Positions 25,872 through 34,449 of a DNA stretch of 64,000 bases are shown here, piece after piece. Under the pieces are notes generated by a model. It was not told the origin of the DNA. It ran no database searches and saw nothing but the letters and a program-made list of their open reading frames with translations. Made by a program: the position numbers and the translations under genes. Numbering within the stretch: position 1 is the stretch's first letter; each line of letters begins with the position of its first letter. Source of the DNA: Verrucomicrobiota bacterium (lineage in GTDB: Bacteria > Verrucomicrobiota > Verrucomicrobiia > Limisphaerales > UBA9464); contig CANGKZ010000002.1 in the NCBI GenBank assembly GCA_947454705.1, positions 204,882 to 268,881 on the forward strand, written 5' to 3'.

Positions 25872-27281
25872 ATGAACCTGTTCTCCAAGTGCTGCCTTGT
25901 CTCGGCGTTGCTCGCTTCCGTCGTCGTTCGCGCTGCGGGATTCGGCGAAGTCTTCGAACGCCTCAAGACCCAATCCTCCAAGGCGGATTTGTTCCGCTTT
26001 CTCTACGCCGTTCCCAAGGCCGGAGACCTGCACCACCACAGCGGTGGATGTTGGCAGATGGACTCGCTCTACCAGGTGGCCACCAACACCGCACGCAACG
26101 GCGGCAATCGGTTCTACACCCGCGTGCGTGCGGGCACATGCGAGGGCGACACCAATGCGTGGCGCCAGTTCCAGACCATTGCGGCCTACACCTGGAAGGC
26201 GCTTCCGGAATGCCAGCAGAAGGAATTCGCGGCACTCGATGAACTCACTCCGACCCAGCGTGTCGCGTTCGTGAATTCGCTTCGACTCGATCAACCGGGC
26301 GAAGGACGCAACGAGTTCTTCGAGGAGATCTGGCCTCGATTCGGCGCGATGGGTCGCAGCCTCGACGTGTTCCTCGAAATGACGGTCGAGACCATGAAGC
26401 GCTACGGCGCCGAGGGGGTTCGCTATTTGGAGCCGCAGACCATTCCCGTGGGATTCGTTCTCGCCGATGGCACCGCGGTGGACCCCGACGAGATGAGCCG
26501 CCGGTTGAAGGCCCGCCTTGAGCAGCCCGATGCGCGGGCCACCGGCGTTGAAGTCCGCTGGCAGGTGGTCGTGCTCCGCTTCACCCCGGTGGCGGAGAAA
26601 AAAGTGGAGGAAGCCTACGACTTCGTGTCACGTCATCACGACATCTGGGTGGGCATCAACATGGCCGGCCGTGAAGACAACGATAAGGGCCATCCCCGCC
26701 GCTTCCTGGAGACCTACCGCCGCATGCGCCACAAGTATTCGGGCGTTGGTCTTTCGATCCACGCGGGCGAAGTCGATGAACCTAATCCCCACATGCGGGA
26801 CACACTTTTGCTCGGAGCAACGCGCCTGGGTCACGGCAACAATGTCCTCACCGACGACGAACTCGTGCTGCACCTGCGCAGCGGCATCGCTTACGTGGAG
26901 ATCAATCTGGTGAGCAATCTCCTCCTGGAGTACGTGACCAATTACTCGCAGCACCATTTCGCGGAAATGCTCCGCCTGGGAATTCCGTGCGGTCTGTCCA
27001 CCGATGATTCCGGCATGTGGGATTCCGGCATGACCGACGAGTACATGACCGCGGTCACCGAGTTCAACCTCACTTGGGACGAACTCATCCAGTGCGGTCG
27101 CAACTCGTTGAAGTGGTCCTTCGCCGAGCCGGCGTTGAAGCAACGGATGCTGGAGGACTACGAACGCTCGGTGAAGGCGTTCGAACAGAAATGGTCCACG
27201 GGCGAAGTGAAGGACCTGCTCGCGCAGGTTCATCCTGTTGCCTACGGCTATGCCGCACGCCGTTGGGGAATTCGCTACTGA
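25872..27281 (+). CDS. Exported adenosine deaminase family protein
   Basis: This is a 469-residue metallo-hydrolase of the adenosine deaminase family, with a signal peptide (SKCCLVSALLASVVVRAAG). KAGDLHHHSGG supplies the HxH zinc ligands (residues 54 and 56). SIHAGEVDEPN carries the zinc histidine and catalytic glutamate, TRLGHGNN the catalytic histidine, and CGLSTDDSGMW the zinc-binding and neighbouring aspartates. It should convert adenosine to inosine outside the cytoplasm, as ADGF/CECR1-type enzymes do in animals. I chose the ATG at 25872, which puts the hydrophobic core of the signal near the N-terminus. The gene ends 25 bases from the convergent DUF885 gene. Confidence 0.88.
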   Translation: MNLFSKCCLVSALLASVVVRAAGFGEVFERLKTQSSKADLFRFLYAVPKAGDLHHHSGGCWQMDSLYQVATNTARNGGNRFYTRVRAGTCEGDTNAWRQFQTIAAYTWKALPECQQKEFAALDELTPTQRVAFVNSLRLDQPGEGRNEFFEEIWPRFGAMGRSLDVFLEMTVETMKRYGAEGVRYLEPQTIPVGFVLADGTAVDPDEMSRRLKARLEQPDARATGVEVRWQVVVLRFTPVAEKKVEEAYDFVSRHHDIWVGINMAGREDNDKGHPRRFLETYRRMRHKYSGVGLSIHAGEVDEPNPHMRDTLLLGATRLGHGNNVLTDDELVLHLRSGIAYVEINLVSNLLLEYVTNYSQHHFAEMLRLGIPCGLSTDDSGMWDSGMTDEYMTAVTEFNLTWDELIQCGRNSLKWSFAEPALKQRMLEDYERSVKAFEQKWSTGEVKDLLAQVHPVAYGYAARRWGIRY

Positions 27282-27306
27282 TTCGCCTCGGCGGTCGGAC
27301 TGCCGA

Positions 27307-29097
27307 TCAGAACAATTCCCCGTGGAGGCTTGAATCCTTGAGCATCGCCTCCCGCAGCAGTCGCAGCGGAGGCGCGCCGTGCCGGAGCGCCTCGTCGTGG
27401 AATCGCTGGAGTGAGAAGGCGCTTCCCTCCTGGCGTTTCCAGTCCTCGCGCAGCTTGAGGAACTGGAGCTTGCCCAGCGTGTAAAAGCAGTAGCCAGGAT
27501 CAAAGGTGCCGCGAATCGCCTCCTGGCGCGCCGGCTTGGCCTCGTAGTGACAGTGCTCGATGAAGAACTTCGTGGCTTCATCCAGGCTCATGCCGAAGCA
27601 GTGCATCTGCACCGAGGCGCAAAGCCGGCAAACCCGCAGCAGTGCTTCGTCCGATTGCGCGAGACGGTACTTCGCCGCGCGAATCCGCTCCGCTTCGCTC
27701 GCGCGCGATGGATCCTTCGGCTGGGCAAATCCTTCGGCGAGCAGCATCTGCTCGGTGTAGTGAGCCCAGCCCTCGGCGAAGGCATAGCTGTAGAACGCCT
27801 TCTGTCCGGGCGTCGCCTTCGAGGCATTCAACGCGAGGAACTGCACGTAGTGGCCCGGATACGCCTCGTGGATGCTAACCACATCGGTCGTGTAGTAATT
27901 GAACGCCGTGAGCCACTCCTCCTGCTGGGCCGCGGGCCACTGAGGCTCGACCGGCGTGACGTAGTAGTAAGCCTGCGTGGCCTTGGTTTCGAACGGTCCC
28001 GGCGTGTCCATCGAGGCGAAACTCGTGGCGCGGAATGGAGGGAGCGTCTCGGTCACCTGAGCCCGCACTTCGCTGGGGATGGTCAGAATCTTGTGGTCCA
28101 CCACGAATTGCCGGATGGCCTCCAGCGTTCGGCGCGTTTCCGGAATCAAATTGGGTGCCGTCGGATGGTCGTGCTGGATTTGCTTGAAGACCTCGGTTGC
28201 GGATCGCGTGGGATCAATCTCACGCGCCGCCGCCTGGAACCGTTGCTCCTCGGCCTTCAACTCGGCCATGCCGATCGCCAGGATACGCTCCGGGGACAGA
28301 TCGATGAGCTCGTTGGCCAGCATCCGTGAGTAATTGGCGCGGCCGATGGCGAATTCGGGGGTCGCAGTCGGAAGCCGGTTCGCTGTGAGCCAGGCTGCAA
28401 ACTCGCGGTGTTCCTTCGCCGCCGTGCGGACCGTCTGGTTGAAGGCGTCCCGGATTCCGGCGTCCTTGCACCCTGCTCCCGCGGTCAGGACTTCGTTTTC
28501 AAGGAACCCGGCCGTGGCACCGGCGATCTCAATGGCGGTTTCCACCCACGGTTTCGGGAGCAGGGGTTCGAGCTGGTTTCTCGCAGTCGAGAAAAGGGTC
28601 TGCGATCCGGAGAGAATCGCGGTCATGTCGCGCATCCGCTCGGGGAGCGGCTTCCAATCGCGCTTCAAATAAAGGCTCACGTCGAGCGCGCTGGCGTAAT
28701 AGGCCGGATTCCGATACGGGGTTCGGACCCCCTCCACCTGCAGCAACTCGCCATCGGTCACGGTTCGCAGCATGCGGAGTTCGCGCAGGCGTTCTGCGGG
28801 CAGTGCCTTGCGCTGGATCTCGGCGGCGAACAGGGCGTCGAACTGGCGGAGTTCTGCGATCTCCTTGTTCAAGTTGTCGCGGGACGGCAGCCAGCTCTTG
28901 CCGTCGAATTCATGCAGCCCCAGGGCGCTGCCCCCCGCGGGCTGCACGACATAGCGCGCGTGGATGAAGCGATCGATCGACGATGCAATCGCTGTGGAGG
29001 TGGAATCCGTCGATCCGTTCGAGCGACTGGATTGTGTCCCGTGGCTGCAACCGGCGAGGACGAGTCCAACGAGGGGAATCCATGCGAGCTTCTGCAT
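27307..29097 (-). CDS. DUF885 family lipoprotein (putative metallopeptidase)
   Basis: A 596-residue lipoprotein: the signal LAWIPLVGLVLAGC ends in a perfect LAGC lipobox, and a Ser/Thr-rich linker follows. The DUF885 family motif HEAYPGHYVQF (HExxPGH type) is at about residue 400, followed by YAFAEGWAHYTEQMLLAEG, which supplies the expected third ligand glutamate. The family is predicted to contain zinc carboxypeptidase-like enzymes, but the substrate is unknown. It is transcribed divergently from an AraC-family regulator, with 111 bases between the longest annotated starts. Confidence 0.88.
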   Translation of the reverse strand: MQKLAWIPLVGLVLAGCSHGTQSSRSNGSTDSTSTAIASSIDRFIHARYVVQPAGGSALGLHEFDGKSWLPSRDNLNKEIAELRQFDALFAAEIQRKALPAERLRELRMLRTVTDGELLQVEGVRTPYRNPAYYASALDVSLYLKRDWKPLPERMRDMTAILSGSQTLFSTARNQLEPLLPKPWVETAIEIAGATAGFLENEVLTAGAGCKDAGIRDAFNQTVRTAAKEHREFAAWLTANRLPTATPEFAIGRANYSRMLANELIDLSPERILAIGMAELKAEEQRFQAAAREIDPTRSATEVFKQIQHDHPTAPNLIPETRRTLEAIRQFVVDHKILTIPSEVRAQVTETLPPFRATSFASMDTPGPFETKATQAYYYVTPVEPQWPAAQQEEWLTAFNYYTTDVVSIHEAYPGHYVQFLALNASKATPGQKAFYSYAFAEGWAHYTEQMLLAEGFAQPKDPSRASEAERIRAAKYRLAQSDEALLRVCRLCASVQMHCFGMSLDEATKFFIEHCHYEAKPARQEAIRGTFDPGYCFYTLGKLQFLKLREDWKRQEGSAFSLQRFHDEALRHGAPPLRLLREAMLKDSSLHGELF

Positions 29098-29208
29098 GGA
29101 CGGCGACTCTACGCGGTTCCCACGGGACGGAAAGGTTGTTCCGGTTTTCAGGCGTGAGCGTTTTGCGGAAGCTCGTGTTCGGGCCGGGGCGAGTGTCTGC
29201 CTTGCTGG

Positions 29209-30240
29209 ATGCGCGGGATGCAGTTACGGTCCGGAATCGTGGCCTCCTCACCCCGCATGCACCCCGGACTCATGGATGGTGGAGAAGCCGTATTGTGGCG
29301 CTCGGCCGGGGCGCGTTGGCGTCAGCTGTTCGGCGATTTCGCAAAACTGGGAGTGAGTTTCGAGTGGCACGAACTCCCTGCGGATCGCGAGGTGGATTGG
29401 GCACCGAGTTTTCATCCGGAAAGCCTCGAACTCTGCCTGAATCTCAGCGGGACCGGGGAGTTGGTCCTTGGCGATAGGAAGCTCCAGTTGTCTTCGGGGA
29501 CCGCCGGTTTTTATCGTCAGGGTGCCCAGTCGTTCCAAGCTCGACGCCTTTCCGGGCAGATCCATCGCTTCATCACCGTCGAATTCTCTGCCGCCTTCCT
29601 CGCCGCGCATTTGGACGGAGTGGACGGGGCGCTGCATCCCGTAGTGAGGGATACTTTCCGAGGCAAAAGCCGCGATTCCGCGCTGGGCGGACTCGAATCC
29701 CTCGGACCCCGTCATCGGGATTTGGTCACCAGCCTGCATCAGCCGCCGGTCCTCGCGGCAGCCCAGGCCCTTTGGTACAAGGCCAAGGCGGTCGAACTCA
29801 TGGGGGAGTTCCTCTTCAGCCCTCCGTCGGATCAGGAGCTTTTCTGCCACCGACAGATGCGAATGGCCCGCAGCCGCGTGGATCGCGTGGTGGATTGCAT
29901 CAAGCGGGATCTCACGCAACCGCCCACCTTGGAGGCACTTGGGAAGGAAGTGGGATGCAGCCCGTTCTATCTGAGTCGCACCTTTTCCAAGGAAATGGGG
30001 GTGACCATTCCCCAGTACGTTCGCCAACTTCGCCTTGAGAAGGCGGCCGACCTGCTCCGAGCGGGGCATCACAACGTGACCGAAGTGGCTTTGGAAGTGG
30101 GCTACAACAGCCTGAGTCACTTCAGCCAGGCGTTTCATCAGCACTTTGGCTGCTGTCCTGGGCTGTTTCCTACCTCTACCTCCACCCAACGCGCAGCAAT
30201 TCGGCCCGATGCAGAAGGGCCGAGACCGCGTGGATCATGA
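29209..30240 (+). CDS. AraC-family transcriptional regulator
   Basis: A DNA-binding protein of up to 343 residues. The C-terminal 100 residues form two helix-turn-helix motifs of the AraC type (LEALGKEVGCSPFYLSRTFS and NVTEVALEVGYNSLSHFSQAF). The N-terminal part has a cupin-like sensor feel (LELCLNLSGTGELVLGDRK, then FYRQGAQSFQARRLSGQIHRF), as in PchR-type regulators that sense small molecules. Starts at 29209, 29218, 29257 and 29272 are all possible; the last two remove a leader that looks unstructured. Its 3' end overlaps the convergent M50-like gene by 65 bases. Targets are unknown; the divergent DUF885 gene is a candidate. Confidence 0.88.
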   Translation: MRGMQLRSGIVASSPRMHPGLMDGGEAVLWRSAGARWRQLFGDFAKLGVSFEWHELPADREVDWAPSFHPESLELCLNLSGTGELVLGDRKLQLSSGTAGFYRQGAQSFQARRLSGQIHRFITVEFSAAFLAAHLDGVDGALHPVVRDTFRGKSRDSALGGLESLGPRHRDLVTSLHQPPVLAAAQALWYKAKAVELMGEFLFSPPSDQELFCHRQMRMARSRVDRVVDCIKRDLTQPPTLEALGKEVGCSPFYLSRTFSKEMGVTIPQYVRQLRLEKAADLLRAGHHNVTEVALEVGYNSLSHFSQAFHQHFGCCPGLFPTSTSTQRAAIRPDAEGPRPRGS

Positions 30241-30874
30241 GGTCGACGCTCCGGCCAGTATTGAGAAAGACGGAGTGCAGGGGCTCCCATGGAGGCCCAA
30301 GGCCGGTGAGAATTGGCACCGCGACGACCACCGTCAGCACGTTCCCAAGCCAAATCACCGCGGCAGACAGCAAATAGCCTTCGCCGGTGATGTCGGATTG
30401 GCGAATTCTAAGAATCCACAGGGTGAGGGTTGCGTGAAACGCATAGGTCATCCCAAGCCCGAAGTGAAAGAGGGGATCCATCCATGGATGCTTCCAAATG
30501 AGCCGGATACCGAACATCACGACGGCAAAAACGATCGTGTAGAACGGGAAAAAGTACGGTGCCAACGCGATGACCGTGTTGCTCCGTGAGAGGACGACTT
30601 GTCCCCCCTTGGAGGTAGCGCGAAGGGATTTGATGCGGGCACCGAACAGGAGTCCCCAGATTGCGTGGGTAAGTTCGTGTCCTACCACGTAGAGCCACAA
30701 GGGTTTAGGAAGTAGCGTGAAGACAAGGATCCAAGCTGCTCCTCCTGCTCCGAAGGCGAACCAGAATTCCATTGCCCGGCCACTTCCCTTCAGGACATCG
30801 ACCGCGGAAAGGGTGGCTCCGACTCCGATTGGCAGCAGCGCCAGTGCGGCTAATCCGCGCAGAAAGCGAAGCAT
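30176..30874 (-). CDS. Membrane protein with HELTH motif (M50-like metallopeptidase)
   Basis: A 232-residue membrane protein with about six hydrophobic segments. VVGHELTHAIWGLLFGARIKS contains an HExxH zinc motif (HELTH) at the end of a membrane segment, as in site-2-protease-like M50 peptidases. A clear second-ligand aspartate motif was not seen, so activity is uncertain. GYLLSAAVIWLGNVLTVVVAVPIL is a long later helix. The last 65 bases overlap the AraC gene on the other strand. An M50-like or M50B-related assignment is the best guess. Confidence 0.65.
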   Translation of the reverse strand: MLRFLRGLAALALLPIGVGATLSAVDVLKGSGRAMEFWFAFGAGGAAWILVFTLLPKPLWLYVVGHELTHAIWGLLFGARIKSLRATSKGGQVVLSRSNTVIALAPYFFPFYTIVFAVVMFGIRLIWKHPWMDPLFHFGLGMTYAFHATLTLWILRIRQSDITGEGYLLSAAVIWLGNVLTVVVAVPILTGLGPPWEPLHSVFLNTGRSVDLMIHAVSALLHRAELLRVGWR

Positions 30875-30943
30875 GGTGCCTGGCGGTTATCAAATGTGCG
30901 AATCTGACGCAAGCGGTGCCCGACAGATTGGCGTCTCGAAAAA

Positions 30944-30976
30944 CAAAAAAGGCCTGTCCAGTAGGACAGGCCTTTT
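30944..30976 (-). terminator. Rho-independent terminator of the alanine-rich protein gene
   Basis: GGCCTGTCC (30951-30959) pairs perfectly with GGACAGGCC (30964-30972) around a 4-base loop. On the minus strand the stem is followed by TTTTTTGTTTTTC, a strong T-tract. It lies about 20 bases beyond the stop codon at 30992. The plus-strand side also has TTTT after the stem. Confidence 0.9.
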
Positions 30977-30991
30977 CGAGAAAGGAATCGA

Positions 30992-31585
30992 TCAGGGATT
31001 GCCGTAGACGGTGCCGCGAACAGTCGCATTGGTCGTCGTGAGCACAGTCGCGGTTCCGGTACCCTTGTTCGTGGTGGTAACGCCGGCGTCACTGATCAAC
31101 GCAGCGCTACCGAGCGCCTGACGGCCGCGAACCACGGAGGCTTCGCGTTCGAACGCAGCAGCGCGGCTCGGCATCTGGGAAGAGGCGGCGGCAACGATCA
31201 GATCGGAATTCTTCGGAGCGCCCTGCACAGCGGCAGCGACGATCGAGAGTGCGCTGTCAGGAGCAGCTTCGATCGCGGCGGCGACCACTGCGCTGGCAGT
31301 CTGAGGCGCCACCTTGACCACAGCGGTGATCACAGGGCTGGCAGAAGAAGGATAGGAGCGAATCGCGGAAAGAACGGCAGCAACAGCAACCTGCTGCTTG
31401 TCTTCCTTTGCAGCGTGCGAGACGAGCTTGGCCGCAACCGAGGGAATCTCAACAACCTTAGCAGAAGCAACGGTCTTGGAAACCTTCTGGAGCTCGGCAG
31501 TACCGAGGGCAAAAGCCGGAGCAAAGGTCACGGTTGAAGCGGCAAACAGCGTGACAGCAAACTGTTTCATGGAAGTGGTTTTCAT
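30992..31585 (-). CDS. Small exported Ala/Val-rich repeat protein, unknown function
   Basis: I do not recognise this 197-residue protein. A signal peptide (KQFAVTLFAASTVTFAPAFA) is followed by at least three helix-like repeats of 15 residues in the middle: VKVAPQTASAVVAA, IEAAPDSALSIVAA and VQGAPKNSDLIVAA. Each has the pattern AP-x-SA-xx-IVAA. The C-terminus is Thr/Gly-rich (VTTTNKGTGTATVLTTTNAT). The unit is monocistronic, with a promoter-like motif upstream and a strong terminator downstream, which suggests substantial expression. Starts at 31585 or 31570 are both possible. Confidence 0.75.
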   Translation of the reverse strand: MKTTSMKQFAVTLFAASTVTFAPAFALGTAELQKVSKTVASAKVVEIPSVAAKLVSHAAKEDKQQVAVAAVLSAIRSYPSSASPVITAVVKVAPQTASAVVAAAIEAAPDSALSIVAAAVQGAPKNSDLIVAAASSQMPSRAAAFEREASVVRGRQALGSAALISDAGVTTTNKGTGTATVLTTTNATVRGTVYGNP

Positions 31586-31621
31586 AGGCAAGTGTTTGGA
31601 ACATCAACCAACGCGGGCGTA

Positions 31622-31650
31622 GTTATGGCTAAAAGGATTTGCTGAGTCAA
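31622..31650 (-). promoter_or_regulatory. Predicted promoter of the Ala/Val-rich protein gene
   Basis: On the minus strand TTGACT (31645-31650) and CATAAC (31622-31627) are separated by 17 bases, a good vegetative-type spacing. The -10 box is 37 bases upstream of the start at 31585. The remaining bases up to 31882 contain no gene that I can support. Confidence 0.5.
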
Positions 31651-31882
31651 CGTTTAGTTTTTTTCGGAACTGTCGTCTCTCCTGCAGCCGCATCCTCCAT
31701 GCCATTCACAGCATGAAAACTCGGCCAGCGCCGAACCCGACACCTCGGAGGCCCTGGGTATTGTGGAACCCTCCGGCATTTTCCGAACTAACACCGACAG
31801 ACTAGGGCGAATGCAAGCTGTCATGCAAGCCCAATCAATTATGGCAGGTGAGTTGCTTGTTCTAGCGTCACTCTCAACGACC

Positions 31883-34393
31883 ATGAACACTTTTCCCAAC
31901 CTCCACTTGGTTCGACTCGGCGCACTGTTGCTTGCCTGCGGATTCGCCTCGATTAGGGGTTTTGCGGCTCCATTGGTTTCCTCAGTTCAGGTCGAGCCAC
32001 TCTCAGGAAAGGCGACGTTGTCGTTTGAGCCTTCCCCTGCTGCGATGGAGTATCGCGTCCTGCGCACCCCAAGACTAGGGCTGCCGTTTCAGACTGACAC
32101 CTCGGGTGTACTCGATCAATTCACGTGGACCGGCGGGCTGCCGGCGGCGGATTCCGGGTTCTTTGAAGTGGAGGCAATCGATATTCCGCGTGATTCGTTG
32201 ACCGGAACCACCCTCCTTCAACGGGTCGCCTATGGGCCGAGTCCCGATGACTTGGAACGCGTGCGTTTGATCGGCCCGGATGCCTATATCAGTGAACAGC
32301 TCGCTCCTGAGACGATATTGGAGTCGATCGATGCCTCCGCTCCCGCTCCGGTTTGGCGCAAGGTTACCGCTTCTGGCACCGGGTCCTCGCCCAAGCTTTA
32401 CATCTACCTCGATGGGGCCGGTGAGACCTACCTCGATGATTTGCGGCTGATCGAAGGCAGCGCGGAGGATGCTTCGAAGCCGAACCTCATCGTCAACGGG
32501 ACCTTCGAGACCGCGCTGGGGACCAATTGGATCGTTTCCACCAACCTGATTGGCTCGGCGCTTTCACCAGATCAGGTGCATCAGGGGGCGTTGGCACTTC
32601 ACGTGGTGTCGTCGGCTGCCGGTTCTTCCGAAACCACCTCGATCCACCAGAATCTCCCTGCCACGGTGGTGGCCACCAAGACCTACACGCTTTCGTTTTG
32701 GTACCTTGCCCAACCTGCGCAGTCGGCCCGGTTGACTGTTCGACTCTCGGGAAGCGGCATCACCAGCACCACCTCGCTCGCGGCTGGCGCCGATTCCCCC
32801 CAACCCTTGTTTGCGAAGCTTGCCGAGGGCAGCGCAACGATGAGCGAGCTCCGCCGATGGCACCTGCTCCACGCCGTGCAGTCGAAACGGCAGCTTACCG
32901 AAGTGCTGCGCCAGTTCTGGGAAAACCACTTCGTCACGCAGTATTCCAAGACGCGCGACTACTTCGACAACCTCGGCTACGACACCGTCACCGCCGGAAT
33001 CATCGCGACCCAGGCCGAGTTCCGCGAAAACCAGAAATGGAACGATGCCATGCTCCGGCCCAACTGCACGTTCCTTGATCTGCTACGGATCAGCGCCGAG
33101 AGCCCGGCGATGATCATCTACCTCGATACCGTCGGGTCGAAGGGCAATGGCGGCAACATCGCCAATGAGAACTACGCCCGCGAACTGTGCGAGCTGTTCT
33201 GCTTCGGCGTGGACAACGGATACGACCAGCAGGACATCGTGCAGATCTCCCGCATCTGGACCGGCTGGTCCATGGATCTCGTGGCCAGCAACAACGTGGC
33301 GAATCCCTTCGCGACGCGATCCACCAACTACCTCGATCCCTCGGTGGTCACCAACAAGACCGCGGTGACCAACGTGCTTGGGACCTGGTCGTTCGTGTAC
33401 AAATCCGGCAACCACAACACCGGGATCAAAAAGGTGTTCTTCAATCATGACACCAACGGTGCGGCCACTACGCCCAAGCTGGTCCCGGACCGTTTTGGCG
33501 CGCCTTGGGCCAAGCGCGACTATTCCTTCTCCGTCGCGGCCGCCACCGGCACCAACACCATTCAGGAGGCCTACAAGCTCATCGACCACATGGCCAACCA
33601 GCCCTTCACCCAGGAGTATCTGTCGGTGAAGCTCTGCCGGCTGTTTGTTCACGAAGGATTCCAGATCGGCTACGACTTCACCGATGCGGACACCTCCCCC
33701 GAGGAGGAACTCGTTCACGCGTGCATGCTCGCGTGGGAGAACCCGTCCAATGGCGGACCCAAGGGGCAGATCCGCGAAGTCCTCAAGGTCATCTTCAACT
33801 CGGAGCTCTTCCGTTCGCATCAGGCATCGCAGCAAAAGGTGCGAACCCCTCTGGAATTCGTGGTGGGCACGATCCGGGCACTGCGTGCAGCACGACCGGA
33901 TGGCTCGTACACCGCAAACACCGATGGCGACCTCGCCTTCGCTCTTTCGCGAATGGGGCTGATGCTTCTGTTCGACCGCGCCGAACCCAATGGATATCCG
34001 GAGACTGCCGACGCCTGGATCAGCGCCGGAACGCTCGCTGAACGCCTCCGGTTTGTGCAGGCCGCACTTATGCCCGCATCCATGACTGGCAAGGGTGACG
34101 GCGGAGCCACCACCTCCATCGATCCAGCCGCCCTGCTTCAACTCAAGGCCCCGTCCGCCGTCCGCGATTCCGCGCTCGCGGTCGATTACTTCCTCGACCT
34201 CCTCTTCCCTGCCGAGGGTCGGGCCAACCTCGGTGCCTACCGCGCCATGGCGATCCACTGGCTGGACACTGCGGATGACGGCACCACGGCCTCCCCGTTC
34301 TCGGCGCTGGTTCCGGGGAGTACCGATTATGATACGCGACTTCGCGGCATGGTGGCGGCATTGATGACCACGCAGCGATTCCAGGAGCAATGA
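31883..34393 (+). CDS. DUF1800 family protein with inserted jelly-roll-like domain
   Basis: An 836-residue exported protein. A signal peptide (LVRLGALLLACGFASIRGFA) and a fibronectin-like segment come first. The DUF1800 region starts near residue 103 (LLQRVAYGPSPDDLERVRLIG). It is interrupted at about residues 155-306 by a carbohydrate-binding-like jelly roll (NLIVNGTFETALGTNWIVST, TYTLSFWYLAQPAQSARLTV). DUF1800 then resumes with LRRWHLLHAVQSKRQLTEVL, FWENHFVTQYSKTRDYF, NYARELCELFCFGVDNGY and ISRIWTGW. The family role is unknown; it is almost always paired with a DUF1501 protein, as here. I chose the ATG at 31883 because it places the signal peptide correctly. Confidence 0.88.
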   Translation: MNTFPNLHLVRLGALLLACGFASIRGFAAPLVSSVQVEPLSGKATLSFEPSPAAMEYRVLRTPRLGLPFQTDTSGVLDQFTWTGGLPAADSGFFEVEAIDIPRDSLTGTTLLQRVAYGPSPDDLERVRLIGPDAYISEQLAPETILESIDASAPAPVWRKVTASGTGSSPKLYIYLDGAGETYLDDLRLIEGSAEDASKPNLIVNGTFETALGTNWIVSTNLIGSALSPDQVHQGALALHVVSSAAGSSETTSIHQNLPATVVATKTYTLSFWYLAQPAQSARLTVRLSGSGITSTTSLAAGADSPQPLFAKLAEGSATMSELRRWHLLHAVQSKRQLTEVLRQFWENHFVTQYSKTRDYFDNLGYDTVTAGIIATQAEFRENQKWNDAMLRPNCTFLDLLRISAESPAMIIYLDTVGSKGNGGNIANENYARELCELFCFGVDNGYDQQDIVQISRIWTGWSMDLVASNNVANPFATRSTNYLDPSVVTNKTAVTNVLGTWSFVYKSGNHNTGIKKVFFNHDTNGAATTPKLVPDRFGAPWAKRDYSFSVAAATGTNTIQEAYKLIDHMANQPFTQEYLSVKLCRLFVHEGFQIGYDFTDADTSPEEELVHACMLAWENPSNGGPKGQIREVLKVIFNSELFRSHQASQQKVRTPLEFVVGTIRALRAARPDGSYTANTDGDLAFALSRMGLMLLFDRAEPNGYPETADAWISAGTLAERLRFVQAALMPASMTGKGDGGATTSIDPAALLQLKAPSAVRDSALAVDYFLDLLFPAEGRANLGAYRAMAIHWLDTADDGTTASPFSALVPGSTDYDTRLRGMVAALMTTQRFQEQ

Positions 34394-34449
34394 ACGGATC
34401 CTGAAAAACCAAGTCCGCAAACCAACCCAACTTCTTTCGCTGACACGCC

